From Motiliproteus sp. MSK22-1 (lineage in GTDB: Bacteria > Pseudomonadota > Gammaproteobacteria > Pseudomonadales > Balneatricaceae): 64,000 nucleotides of DNA. This document shows positions 56,568 through 64,000 of the stretch, piece after piece. A program made the position numbers and the translations under genes. Each line of letters opens with the position of its first letter. Position 1 is the stretch's first letter. The DNA lies in NCBI RefSeq assembly GCF_001968815.1, contig NZ_MIEQ01000024.1, forward strand, positions 62,001 through 126,000. The letters run 5' to 3'. The notes beneath the pieces are model-generated. The model searched no databases. It saw nothing but the letters and a program-made list of their open reading frames with translations, and was not told the origin of the DNA.

Positions 56568-57503
56568 TCAGGATTTATTGGCTGCGACTACATACAGGTA
56601 TTCCAAAGCCAGGGTGGCTGCCGCCAGTGAGGTGATTTCAGCGTGATCGTAAGCTGGAGCAACCTCTACAATATCCATGCCTATCAGATTAGTTCCTACC
56701 ATTCCTCTTATTACTTTTAGTGCGCAATCAATGCTCATTCCAGCGGCTACAGGTGTTCCTGTACCCGGAGCAAAGGCCGGATCAAGACCATCAATATCAA
56801 AGCTGACATAGGCCTGTCTGGTGCCGACTCGGGCTTTAATTCGTTTGATAACTTCATTCGGCCCCTGATCATTAATCCAGGCTGCGTCCAGTACTTCAAA
56901 GGGGTGATTCTGGTGGTCATAAGAAGTTCTGATACCGATTTGAATCGAGTGTTCTGTATCCACAAGCCTTTCTTTAACAGCATGATGAAAAATAGTGCCA
57001 TGATCATAACGGCTGCCACCGGAGTAGGTATCGGTATGGGCATCAAAATGAATGAGCGCAACCGGGCCGTACTTTGCTGCATAAGCTCTCAGCAGTGGTA
57101 GTGTAACGAAATGGTCGCCGCCGAATGAAAGCAGGGTCTTATCAGTATTTAGAATTCGAGTCGCCTGGGCTTCAAGGTTTTCCACCAGAGTTTGGGGTTC
57201 ACCGTGTTTGAAGGGAACATCCCCGACATCGATAACCTGAAGTCGATCATTCAAACAAAACTGCCAGGGCCAACGCTTTCCTTCCCACATCAGATTAGCG
57301 GATGCCTTACGAATTCCCTGGGGACCGAAACGGGATCCGGAGCGTCCGGAGGTGGCCATATCAAAAGGTATTCCTGTGATAGCGACATCAGAGCAATTAC
57401 CTTCAATATCAGTAGTTGTCGGGAACTGCAGGAAACTGGATACTGCGCCATACAGCGGAATATCCGCATTAGCTGATTGATTAATCTGACTATCGTTTTC
57501 CAT
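56568..57503 (-). CDS. speB: Agmatinase
   Basis: 311-residue ureohydrolase that cleaves agmatine into putrescine and urea in the cytoplasm. The binuclear manganese site is complete: GGDHFVTLPL, HFDAHTDTY and SFDIDGLDPAFAPGTGTP. The GIPFDMATSGRSGSRFGPQGIR segment (around residues 44-65) is the substrate-loop region of SpeB. Family length is 306. Together with SpuC it gives a route from agmatine to 4-aminobutanal. The gene is divergent from a LysR regulator. Guanidinobutyrase is a related alternative, since these enzymes share motifs. Confidence 0.92.
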   Translation of the reverse strand: MENDSQINQSANADIPLYGAVSSFLQFPTTTDIEGNCSDVAITGIPFDMATSGRSGSRFGPQGIRKASANLMWEGKRWPWQFCLNDRLQVIDVGDVPFKHGEPQTLVENLEAQATRILNTDKTLLSFGGDHFVTLPLLRAYAAKYGPVALIHFDAHTDTYSGGSRYDHGTIFHHAVKERLVDTEHSIQIGIRTSYDHQNHPFEVLDAAWINDQGPNEVIKRIKARVGTRQAYVSFDIDGLDPAFAPGTGTPVAAGMSIDCALKVIRGMVGTNLIGMDIVEVAPAYDHAEITSLAAATLALEYLYVVAANKS

Positions 57504-57814
57504 TGTGGGGCTCCTAAGGAATGTTCAACCGATGGAACAGCAGAAGTCCCCGTTTATGTATTCCTGATGGTATCTGGGGGAGGCTGTCTCTTGTTTGGAA
57601 ACAGGTTAGGGTAATGATTGTTATTATTGAAATGCATAATTTCAATGAATCATGCATGATATAGATGGTCTATCTGCTTGAGATCAAATGTTGCTCGGTG
57701 GATAGCAGTGCTATTGGTAACAACCAGGGAATCTGAAAATAAGTCTATTGGGCTCCAAAGGGGGGCATAGAGCATGATGGACTTATTTGTGGGTTCTCTT
57801 AACGGGAGTCCAGC
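57504..57814. other. Divergent regulatory region speB / LysR
   Basis: 311 nt holding two dyads, at 57626-57646 and 57649-57660. No coding sequence supported. The promoters of both genes should lie here, but no clear -35/-10 pair is seen. Confidence 0.5.
57626..57646. promoter_or_regulatory. Candidate LysR operator upstream of speB
   Basis: Perfect inverted repeat ATTGAAAT-GCATA-ATTTCAAT, immediately followed by the palindrome ATCATGCATGAT (57649-57660). Interrupted dyads of this size are typical LysR-type recognition sites. Confidence 0.45.
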
Positions 57815-58741
57815 ATGTCGCAACTCAGATCGCTTGATCTTAATTTATTGCTTGTTTTTGATGCTTTATTAACAGAGCGGCATGTTACCCGAGCGGCTGA
57901 AAAAGTATTTTTAAGTCAGTCTGCCACCAGTCACGCGCTAAACCGGTTACGAGAGCAATTGGATGATCCCATTCTGGTTCGTACAGAAAGGGGGATGCAG
58001 CCTACACCTCGGGCTGTGGACATGCTGCCTCAGATCCGCCAGGCGTTAAAGCTGTTGGAGCGAACACTGGCTCCTCCTGAGCAGTTTTTTCCGGCAGAAA
58101 GTGAGCGTACCTTTGTCATCGCCAGTACCGATTACTTTGAGGCGGTGGTCCTACCTCCGCTGGTCGCTTATCTGCAACGGGAAGCACCAAAGATCCGTAT
58201 TGAGATAGAGCTGATTACTGACAGAGCTTCGGAACAGGCCCTGGAAAGTCATGATATCGATCTGGTGGTGGGATTGGATTCGTCTCAGGAGGTTCCGTCC
58301 CATCTCATCAGTGAAGCATGGGTTCAGGAAGAGCAGGTTTGCGTGGTGGGGGCGAATAATACTCAGGTAACGGACGTGCTTTCATTGGATGAATATATAT
58401 CAATGACTCATGTTGTATTTTCTGACCTGAGTGGAATAGCAACCAGCAATATTGATGTCTGGTTAGAATCTCAGGGGTGTAGCCGTCAATCCATTTCCAG
58501 GAATCTTAACTATACGGCTGCGGCCTGCATTGTGGCACAAACAGATGCCATCATTACCTTACCTAAACAGATGGCCTTGTTATTTTGCAGTATGTTGCCG
58601 GTGCGCTTGATCGGGCCACCGGAGGGATTGCCAGATGTTAATATGACTTTGATTTATCATCCTTTTTTTGCAAAGAGTCCTTCTATTCGATGGCTTAAAG
58701 AGAGAGTCATTGAGCTGGGGCAGAACATTGTCGATGGATAA
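57815..58741 (+). CDS. LysR-family transcriptional regulator
   Basis: 308-residue LysR regulator. Helix-turn-helix at residues 1-60 (SLDLNLLLVFDALLTERHVTRAAEKVF in type, then LSQSATSHALNRLREQL), followed by a type 2 periplasmic-binding-like domain. The DLNLL start and DDPILVRTERGMQPTPRA wing-helix are of the NodD/TrpI/NahR-like branch. Its divergent position from speB suggests that it controls agmatine use. Inducer unknown. Confidence 0.9.
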   Translation: MSQLRSLDLNLLLVFDALLTERHVTRAAEKVFLSQSATSHALNRLREQLDDPILVRTERGMQPTPRAVDMLPQIRQALKLLERTLAPPEQFFPAESERTFVIASTDYFEAVVLPPLVAYLQREAPKIRIEIELITDRASEQALESHDIDLVVGLDSSQEVPSHLISEAWVQEEQVCVVGANNTQVTDVLSLDEYISMTHVVFSDLSGIATSNIDVWLESQGCSRQSISRNLNYTAAACIVAQTDAIITLPKQMALLFCSMLPVRLIGPPEGLPDVNMTLIYHPFFAKSPSIRWLKERVIELGQNIVDG

Positions 58742-58903
58742 TCCCCTAGTCCAGGGCGAGCGTAGCGGAGATCAAAACAGTTTCTAGAGCTGTTAGTCTC
58801 TTCAGGCACTGCATACCGGTCTTATTACGACCGAGGATGCGATGCTGTATCTGATCTGGTGTTTTTGGAGGTGCCTGAGAGTTTGGAAGTGCAAGATAGA
58901 AAG

Positions 58904-58929
58904 TGCCAGAGAGATTGGTCTCTCTGGCA
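58904..58929 (-). terminator. Terminator-like hairpin for aceE
   Basis: Perfect 11-bp stem TGCCAGAGAGA / TCTCTCTGGCA with a TTGG loop, 25 nt beyond the aceE stop. The minus strand downstream (ACTTTCTATCTT) is only moderately U-rich. Confidence 0.6.
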
Positions 58930-58954
58930 TCACTGTTGCCAAACGGGCCTGGAA

Positions 58955-61630
58955 TCAAGCCAGAGTCGGATCAACCTTCTCTTGAGGAATAGCCAGGGAA
59001 TCGCGTGCTTGTGAAAGTTTGGCTTCAGATAATATTCCGTTGCGGTACAGCTGAGCTAATGCCGACCAGGCGATATAACGGGCATCAACTTCAAAATGAT
59101 CCCGCAGTGTTGGTCTACTTTCACTCAGGCCAAACCCATCGGTACCCAGTACAACCAGATCTTCAGGAAACCAGCGTGAAATACCGTTAGGCAAAGACTT
59201 CATAAAGTCACTAGCGGCTACAAATACTCCTTTTTCAGCCCCTAGAAGCTGCTCAATATAGTTCTGTTTGGGCTGTTCCGGGTTCAGTAGATTATGTCGT
59301 TCAACTGACAGGGCCTGTCGGGTAAGTTGGTTATAACTGGTCACGCTCCAGATATCGGCACTGCAGCCAAAGTCGGAAAGCAACTCGGCTGCTTTAATGG
59401 TTTCCTGCATCAGGCTGCCACTGCCTAACAGGTGTACCTTATGGCCTTTGGCGTCATTTTTCTTGAGACGATACATCCCCTGGAGAATACCGTCTTCGAT
59501 TCCGTCAGGCATTGCAGGCATCGAGTAGTTTTCGTTGTAGAGAGTAATGTAGTAAAAGATTTTCTGGTCCTGTTCGTACATTCGCCTTATGCCATCGCGA
59601 ATGATAACCGCCAGCTCGTAAGCAAATGCCGGATCATAACTGTACAGGTTGGGCACAGTGGCTGCGATGGCGTGAGAATGGCCATCCTGGTGTTGCAGGC
59701 CTTCTCCGTTTAACGTGGTCCGGCCGGCTGTAGCTCCGATCAGGAAGCCCTTTGCCATACTGTCAGCGCAGGCCCATATCATGTCACCAACCCGCTGGAA
59801 CCCAAACATTGAATAGAATATATAGAATGGAATGGTTGGTACGTTATAGTTTGCGTAGGCTGTACCTGCGGCTAAAAATGATGCCATGGCACCGGTTTCG
59901 CAAATCCCTTCCTGCAGCAGCTGGCCGTCTTTGGCCTCTTTATAGGGCAGTAAGCTACTGGAATCTACCGGTTTATAAGTTTGACCAACACTGGAATAGA
60001 TTCCAAATTGATTAAATAGCGATTCCATGCCGAAGGTGCGCGCTTCATCCGGTACTATCGGAACCACATACTGACCAAAACTTTTGTCTTTGAGCATTGT
60101 TGACAACATTCTTACAAAGGACATTGTTGTTGATTGCTCTCGGTTAGACCCTTCTATTGCGGCCTTAAAAAGGGAGAGTTCAGGAGTTTGAAGGGGTTTC
60201 GTGTCTGCTTTTCTTGAGGGTAGGTAACCACCCAGATCCTGTCTTCTACGATGCAGATACTCCATTACCGGACTGTCATCAGCTGGTTTATAGAGTTGAG
60301 CCTCAGCTAAGGCTTCATCACTTAAGGGGATTTCGAAGCGTCGGCCCAGAGCAATACGTTCTTCTGCGGTTAACCGCTTCTTTTGATGAGAAGTGTTCTG
60401 ACCCTCTGCAGAGGCCCCCATACCATCTCCCTTTACCGTTTTCATCAAAATAACGGTAGGTTTCCCGTTGGTTTTTAAGGCTTCATCAAAGGCACTGAAT
60501 ATCTTATTAGGGTCCTGACCACCTCGTTTAATGCAGCGAATCTGCTCATCACTCAGGGTCTTCATCAGAGCTTCCAGTCGTGGGTCATCTTTGGTCCAGT
60601 GATTGCGGACTGTTGGACCGTCGGATACCGTATAAAACTGGTAATCACCATCGACTGCTCGGTCCATACGGGCCTGTAGAACCCCGTCATGATCTCGAGA
60701 GAACAACTCATCCCATTCGCTTCCCCAGATGACTTTGATAACGTTCCAGCCAGCCCCTCTGTAGCTTCGTTCCAGCTCTTGGATAATTTTCCCGTTACCG
60801 CGTACAGGACCATCCAGGCGTTGAAGATTGCAGTTAACAACCATAACCAGGTTATCCAGGTTATCCCTGGTTGCCATATTGATGGTGCCCAGTACTTCTG
60901 GCTCATCTGACTCACCATCTCCTATAAAACACCAGATCTTTCCGCCATCAGGTTTTTTCAGACCTCGGTTCTCCAGGTACTTCATAAAGCGGGCCTGATA
61001 AATAGCAGAAGGTGTTGACAGACCCATGGATGCCGTCGGCCCCTGCCAGAAGTCCGGCATCCGTCGAGGATGTGGGTAAGAACTTAACCCTCCACCAGGC
61101 TGTAACTCCCGCCGGAAGTTACTGGCCTGTTGCTCGCTGAGGCGACCTTCCAGAAATGCTCTGGCGTATAGGCCAGGGGCAGCATGGGCTTGTACCATTA
61201 ACTGATCACCACCATAGTTTTCTGAACGGTTCTTGAAAATGTGGTTAAAGCCAACTTCCAGCATGGTGGCAGCAGATTGATAGGTAGCAATATGTCCACC
61301 GACACCGGTGCCCTGATCGTTTGCTCTTAGTACCATTGCGGCTGCGTTCCAGCGGATGATATTTTCCAGTTCTTTTTCCAGTTCAGGATTTCCCGGATAC
61401 CTTGGCTGATCGGTTGTCGGGATCGTGTTTCGATAAGGTGTGTTCAGAGTCGCCTCTGTAAGACTGATATTTTTATTGAGTAGTCTGTTCTGCAGCAACC
61501 GGAGTATATCGCGACCTCTGTTTTCTCCCTGGTAGTCCAGCACATTGTCGAGGGCTTCGATCCATTCACTGTTTTCAAGAGTCAGATCATCATCGTCTAT
61601 AGGGTTGGTGGTTGGGTCAACTGCGTTCAT
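58955..61630 (-). CDS. aceE: Pyruvate dehydrogenase E1 component, homodimeric
   Basis: 891-residue thiamine-diphosphate enzyme that decarboxylates pyruvate and acetylates the E2 lipoyl group. The ThDP motif is WCFIGDGESDEPEVLG to VNCNLQRLDGPV, near residue 230-270; the EGLQHQDGHSHA and TAGRTTLNGEG segments are the active-site loops. E. coli AceE has 887 residues. I start at the ATG at 61630; the frame is open to 61687 but the 19 extra residues (MHLYYGFYYL) are not family-like. No aceF or lpd gene follows, unlike the usual operon. The E2 must be encoded elsewhere. Confidence 0.94.
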   Translation of the reverse strand: MNAVDPTTNPIDDDDLTLENSEWIEALDNVLDYQGENRGRDILRLLQNRLLNKNISLTEATLNTPYRNTIPTTDQPRYPGNPELEKELENIIRWNAAAMVLRANDQGTGVGGHIATYQSAATMLEVGFNHIFKNRSENYGGDQLMVQAHAAPGLYARAFLEGRLSEQQASNFRRELQPGGGLSSYPHPRRMPDFWQGPTASMGLSTPSAIYQARFMKYLENRGLKKPDGGKIWCFIGDGESDEPEVLGTINMATRDNLDNLVMVVNCNLQRLDGPVRGNGKIIQELERSYRGAGWNVIKVIWGSEWDELFSRDHDGVLQARMDRAVDGDYQFYTVSDGPTVRNHWTKDDPRLEALMKTLSDEQIRCIKRGGQDPNKIFSAFDEALKTNGKPTVILMKTVKGDGMGASAEGQNTSHQKKRLTAEERIALGRRFEIPLSDEALAEAQLYKPADDSPVMEYLHRRRQDLGGYLPSRKADTKPLQTPELSLFKAAIEGSNREQSTTMSFVRMLSTMLKDKSFGQYVVPIVPDEARTFGMESLFNQFGIYSSVGQTYKPVDSSSLLPYKEAKDGQLLQEGICETGAMASFLAAGTAYANYNVPTIPFYIFYSMFGFQRVGDMIWACADSMAKGFLIGATAGRTTLNGEGLQHQDGHSHAIAATVPNLYSYDPAFAYELAVIIRDGIRRMYEQDQKIFYYITLYNENYSMPAMPDGIEDGILQGMYRLKKNDAKGHKVHLLGSGSLMQETIKAAELLSDFGCSADIWSVTSYNQLTRQALSVERHNLLNPEQPKQNYIEQLLGAEKGVFVAASDFMKSLPNGISRWFPEDLVVLGTDGFGLSESRPTLRDHFEVDARYIAWSALAQLYRNGILSEAKLSQARDSLAIPQEKVDPTLA

Positions 61631-63061
61631 AGGATTTTCCCAAAGGGTGTTAACGATCAGGTAATAAAAACCATAATAAAGATGCATATGAGAGACTCCT
61701 GTGGAGTCTCTTTCGGATATCCCTTCTAAGGATGTTTATCAGCAGCCTGGTAGACTGGTCACAGAACAGTGAATACGGATAGCGGTTCGACAGTTCTGTT
61801 GCTCCATGTTTTATGTTGCGCTATGTTTTATAGTTAAGAAATTTATCACCAAGCAGTTAGTGTTAGTCTCCAAATAAATCCACAGATAAGTACTATTTTA
61901 GTGTTATCTACTGATTTTTTATAATTTGTTGGTGTTCTTGGTCTTTTCATCTGAAAGAGGGACCTGATTGGGTTGTCGGGGGCCTTGGGGTCTTTGCGAC
62001 AAGCGCAGAGATGATTGCTCTGAGTAAATTGTGCTAAAAAAGGGATTATCAAAAAAAACAAGATGGATTCATTTCAGGCACATCTAGAATAGTAACAGAC
62101 TGATCTTAAATCATTTATTATCAAAAAAGTTTTGAAACTATAAGTGCTGAATGCCTGTTTTTCCGTTTGATTTAATTACCTAGAGTGCCTTATAGGGCTT
62201 TTGGAAAACTTAATAAATCCTGAAGCAATCAAATAACCTGCGAGTAAGTTCATGATGTTCTTAGCAGTCTCTGGAGAGGCTGATAATCGGACTGGCTCTA
62301 TAAAAGTTTAGCGTTGGACCTACCGGTAAAATGGTATGACTTCTAGCATTAATGGAGCTTAGTCAAAAGACGACGAATGATAAATCAGTACTTTTATCTC
62401 TAATTTGTGATCTGATACTGAGCTGCCAATCTTTAATGTAGCTGCTGAAGTTAGGCTAAGGTGTTATTAATCGACTCATGGATGGAGGTACTGATATTGT
62501 TCAATTCCACGCTGGATACCACCGAGAACACAATGGACTTAATTCACAGGTTTTCTAAGTGATGAAAAGTCAGTGCTGGTTTGTAACTGGCTACTGGCTC
62601 AGATGGCAGGAACAGCGTAGAAACAATCCGGCTCTAATCATGTGCTGGGTTATTTAACTACCAATAGATAACATAATAGTATTTTATATTCGCTGTGATC
62701 TTATTTTTATTTATAGGGCCGAATGTAGAGTCATTGCCTGATAATAATATAAAGATATTATTTTTGGCGTCAATTGTTTTAACTGTGGCACATTCTGTTA
62801 TTTACATAGCTGTTTAATATTTTCAGTATGTATTTGATGCCTGAACTAATAAATTATAATTATAAAGATACCATGATTTCCGTGGTGTACGTTTACTTAT
62901 TATGTATCTAGGTACTTGTTAGTTAAGCGTTTGAAAAATAATAAAATAACTCTCCTGTTGATGCAGGAAGACTTATAGCTTTCATCATAGAAAACTGTGG
63001 ATAACACAATCTTTTTTGATCCTGTGTTTTTATTGGGCGAAAGCGTATCTGAGGGGGCATC
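61631..63061. other. 1.4-kb A+T-rich gene-free region aceE / ABC transporter
   Basis: Between divergent genes. I see only short, unconvincing open frames. It holds the dyad at 61690-61712 upstream of aceE, an isolated DnaA-box-like TGTGGATAA at 62996-63004, and very A+T-rich DNA at about 62650-62960. It may contain decayed or regulatory DNA of the secretion locus. Confidence 0.5.
61690..61712. promoter_or_regulatory. Dyad in the aceE upstream region
   Basis: AGAGACTCC-TGT-GGAGTCTCT is a perfect 9-bp inverted repeat plus a G-U pair with a 3-nt spacer, 60-82 nt before the aceE ATG. It is either an operator with 3-nt spacing (as for GntR-type regulators) or a leader hairpin; it does not match the known PdhR site. 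Confidence 0.45.
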
Positions 63062-64000
63062 TTGAAAGAGATTACGAATACTCAATCGGCCATTGCCTGT
63101 AGTCAGATTTTGCTGCAATTAACCGGTATTAAACTGCAGGAAATATCTTCTGAACCCACCGAGAATATACCTTTAAAAAAAATGATGAAACGCTATGGTA
63201 AATGCCATGGTGTAAATCTAAATCTCTGCCGATTAGATTTTATTAAAGTCACCCCGGATATTTTACCGTTAGCCTACCGACAAAAAGATGGATCTTTTGT
63301 TGTTCTGGTTCGTCTCTCTGAGACACAGGCTCTTATTCAATCACCGGATGTTCGGCTACCTCAGACCTTATCACTGAGTGAGATTCAGGCTCAATGGACT
63401 GGTGATGTAGTATTGTTGCAAGGGGCTGCATTCCGCTTTGATGTCTCCTGGTTTATTCCCGAATTTGTCCGTCATCGCTGGCTGTTGATTGAAGTCTTGC
63501 TGTTCTCCCTGATGCTGCAGCTGCTGGCGTTGGTTACACCGCTCTTTTTTCAGGTCGTAATGGATAAAGTGTTGGTGCATCAAAGCCTGTCAACTCTCGA
63601 TGTACTGGTGTTTGTACTGCTGGTAGTGGGGCTCTTTGAAGTACTGCTGAAAGGTTTGCGGGAGTACCTGTTTGCCCACACGACCAATCGGATTGATATC
63701 AGTCTGGGAGTTAAGCTCTTTCGTCACCTTCTGGGGTTACCGCTGCTGTATTTCAAGCACCGTCAGGTTGGCGCCATCATTACGCGAGTGCAGGAACTGG
63801 ATAGTATCCGTGAGTTTCTGACCGGCTCGATCCTGACCCTTTGTGTTGATGTGCTTTTCTCCTTTGTCTTTTTCGCGGTGATGTACTGGTTATCACCCCT
63901 GTTGACCGGCCTGGTCCTGGCCGCTCTGCCGCTGTATTTTCTGTTGGCCTGGCTTAGTACCCGGCCGCTTCAGGCCCGGATTGAACGGCAGTTTCAGACC
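63062..64000 (+). CDS. Type I secretion ABC transporter (HlyB/LapB-like), 3'-truncated
   Basis: First 313 residues of an RTX-exporter ATPase; the gene runs off the right edge, so the ATPase domain is missing. The start is a TTG with GAGGGGG about 6 nt before it. Residues 1-125 form a C39-peptidase-like domain with no Cys in the usual active position and Ser in place of the His (KDGSFVVLV), so it is a non-cleaving C39-like domain that binds unfolded substrate, as in HlyB. The membrane domain begins near residue 140, with TPLFFQVVMDKVLVHQSLSTL, LFRHLLGLPLLYFKHRQVG, and the loop TRVQELDSIREFLTG. The substrate and partners should be encoded beyond the window. Confidence 0.9.
   Translation, partial: MKEITNTQSAIACSQILLQLTGIKLQEISSEPTENIPLKKMMKRYGKCHGVNLNLCRLDFIKVTPDILPLAYRQKDGSFVVLVRLSETQALIQSPDVRLPQTLSLSEIQAQWTGDVVLLQGAAFRFDVSWFIPEFVRHRWLLIEVLLFSLMLQLLALVTPLFFQVVMDKVLVHQSLSTLDVLVFVLLVVGLFEVLLKGLREYLFAHTTNRIDISLGVKLFRHLLGLPLLYFKHRQVGAIITRVQELDSIREFLTGSILTLCVDVLFSFVFFAVMYWLSPLLTGLVLAALPLYFLLAWLSTRPLQARIERQFQT

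Noticed and set aside
61631-63061. Possible CRISPR array, IS remnant or tRNA-linked island
   Set aside because: No regular repeats, no terminal inverted repeats, no transposase fragments and no tRNA-like sequence could be found in this gap.

Overview
The window comes from the chromosome of a gammaproteobacterium of moderate G+C, probably Pseudomonas- or Oceanospirillales-like. The evidence is an E. coli-type CydA with a CydX subunit, a TrpR-family repressor, a stand-alone second elongation factor G, an itaconate gene set like that of Pseudomonas aeruginosa, and an SpuC-type putrescine aminotransferase. The genus cannot be read from the sequence. I see no rRNA, tRNA, CRISPR array, insertion sequence or prophage. 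Both ends cut a gene: an FGGY sugar kinase on the left and a type I secretion ABC transporter on the right.

Layout. 0-4.6 kb is a pentose-phosphate operon (sugar kinase, HAD phosphatase, transaldolase, transketolase), convergent with fhs (one-carbon metabolism). 6.9-8.8 kb holds a DnaQ-like exonuclease and an HNH nuclease. 8.9-17.4 kb is a signalling island: two tandem HDOD proteins with degenerate receiver domains, a chemoreceptor, a third HDOD protein, a cyclic-nucleotide-binding EAL phosphodiesterase, and a divergent class III nucleotide cyclase fused to FHA. 17.4-21.1 kb is an operon of a glycosyltransferase and two homologous PP-loop ATPase-like proteins with a four-Cys site; one of these carries a frameshift inside its ATP-binding motif. 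21.6-23.7 kb is EF-G2 with a strong terminator. 23.8-31.0 kb is the full cytochrome bd module (GbsR-type regulator, cydA, cydB, cydX, cydD, cydC).

31.5-36.0 kb holds small unrelated genes (dioxygenase-like protein, glycosyltransferase, hemolysin III family protein, unknown Cys protein, uracil-DNA glycosylase, DUF1993). 36.1-38.4 kb is trpR-trpE-trpG behind a probably leaderless, self-repressed promoter. 38.7-39.8 kb is an A+T-rich pair that looks like a secreted cysteine peptidase/amidase toxin with a lipoprotein immunity protein. 39.9-48.3 kb is an itaconate uptake and degradation cluster (CoA-transferase, hydratase, lyase, TRAP transporter, VOC protein, TSUP permease, divergent LysR). 48.3-53.0 kb holds two AraC regulators, a PEBP-like protein and two exporters. 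53.0-58.7 kb concerns polyamines (LuxR regulator, spuC, class I amidotransferase, agmatinase, LysR). 59.0-61.6 kb is aceE without aceF, followed by about 1.4 kb of A+T-rich gene-free DNA and then the ABC transporter.

In physiology the window links sugar-phosphate and C1 metabolism, microaerobic respiration, second-messenger signalling, and catabolism of itaconate and agmatine/putrescine. The stretches least explained by known families are the PP-loop/glycosyltransferase operon, the toxin-immunity-like pair, the cyclase/EAL divergent pair and a folded intergenic element at 31.28-31.33 kb.
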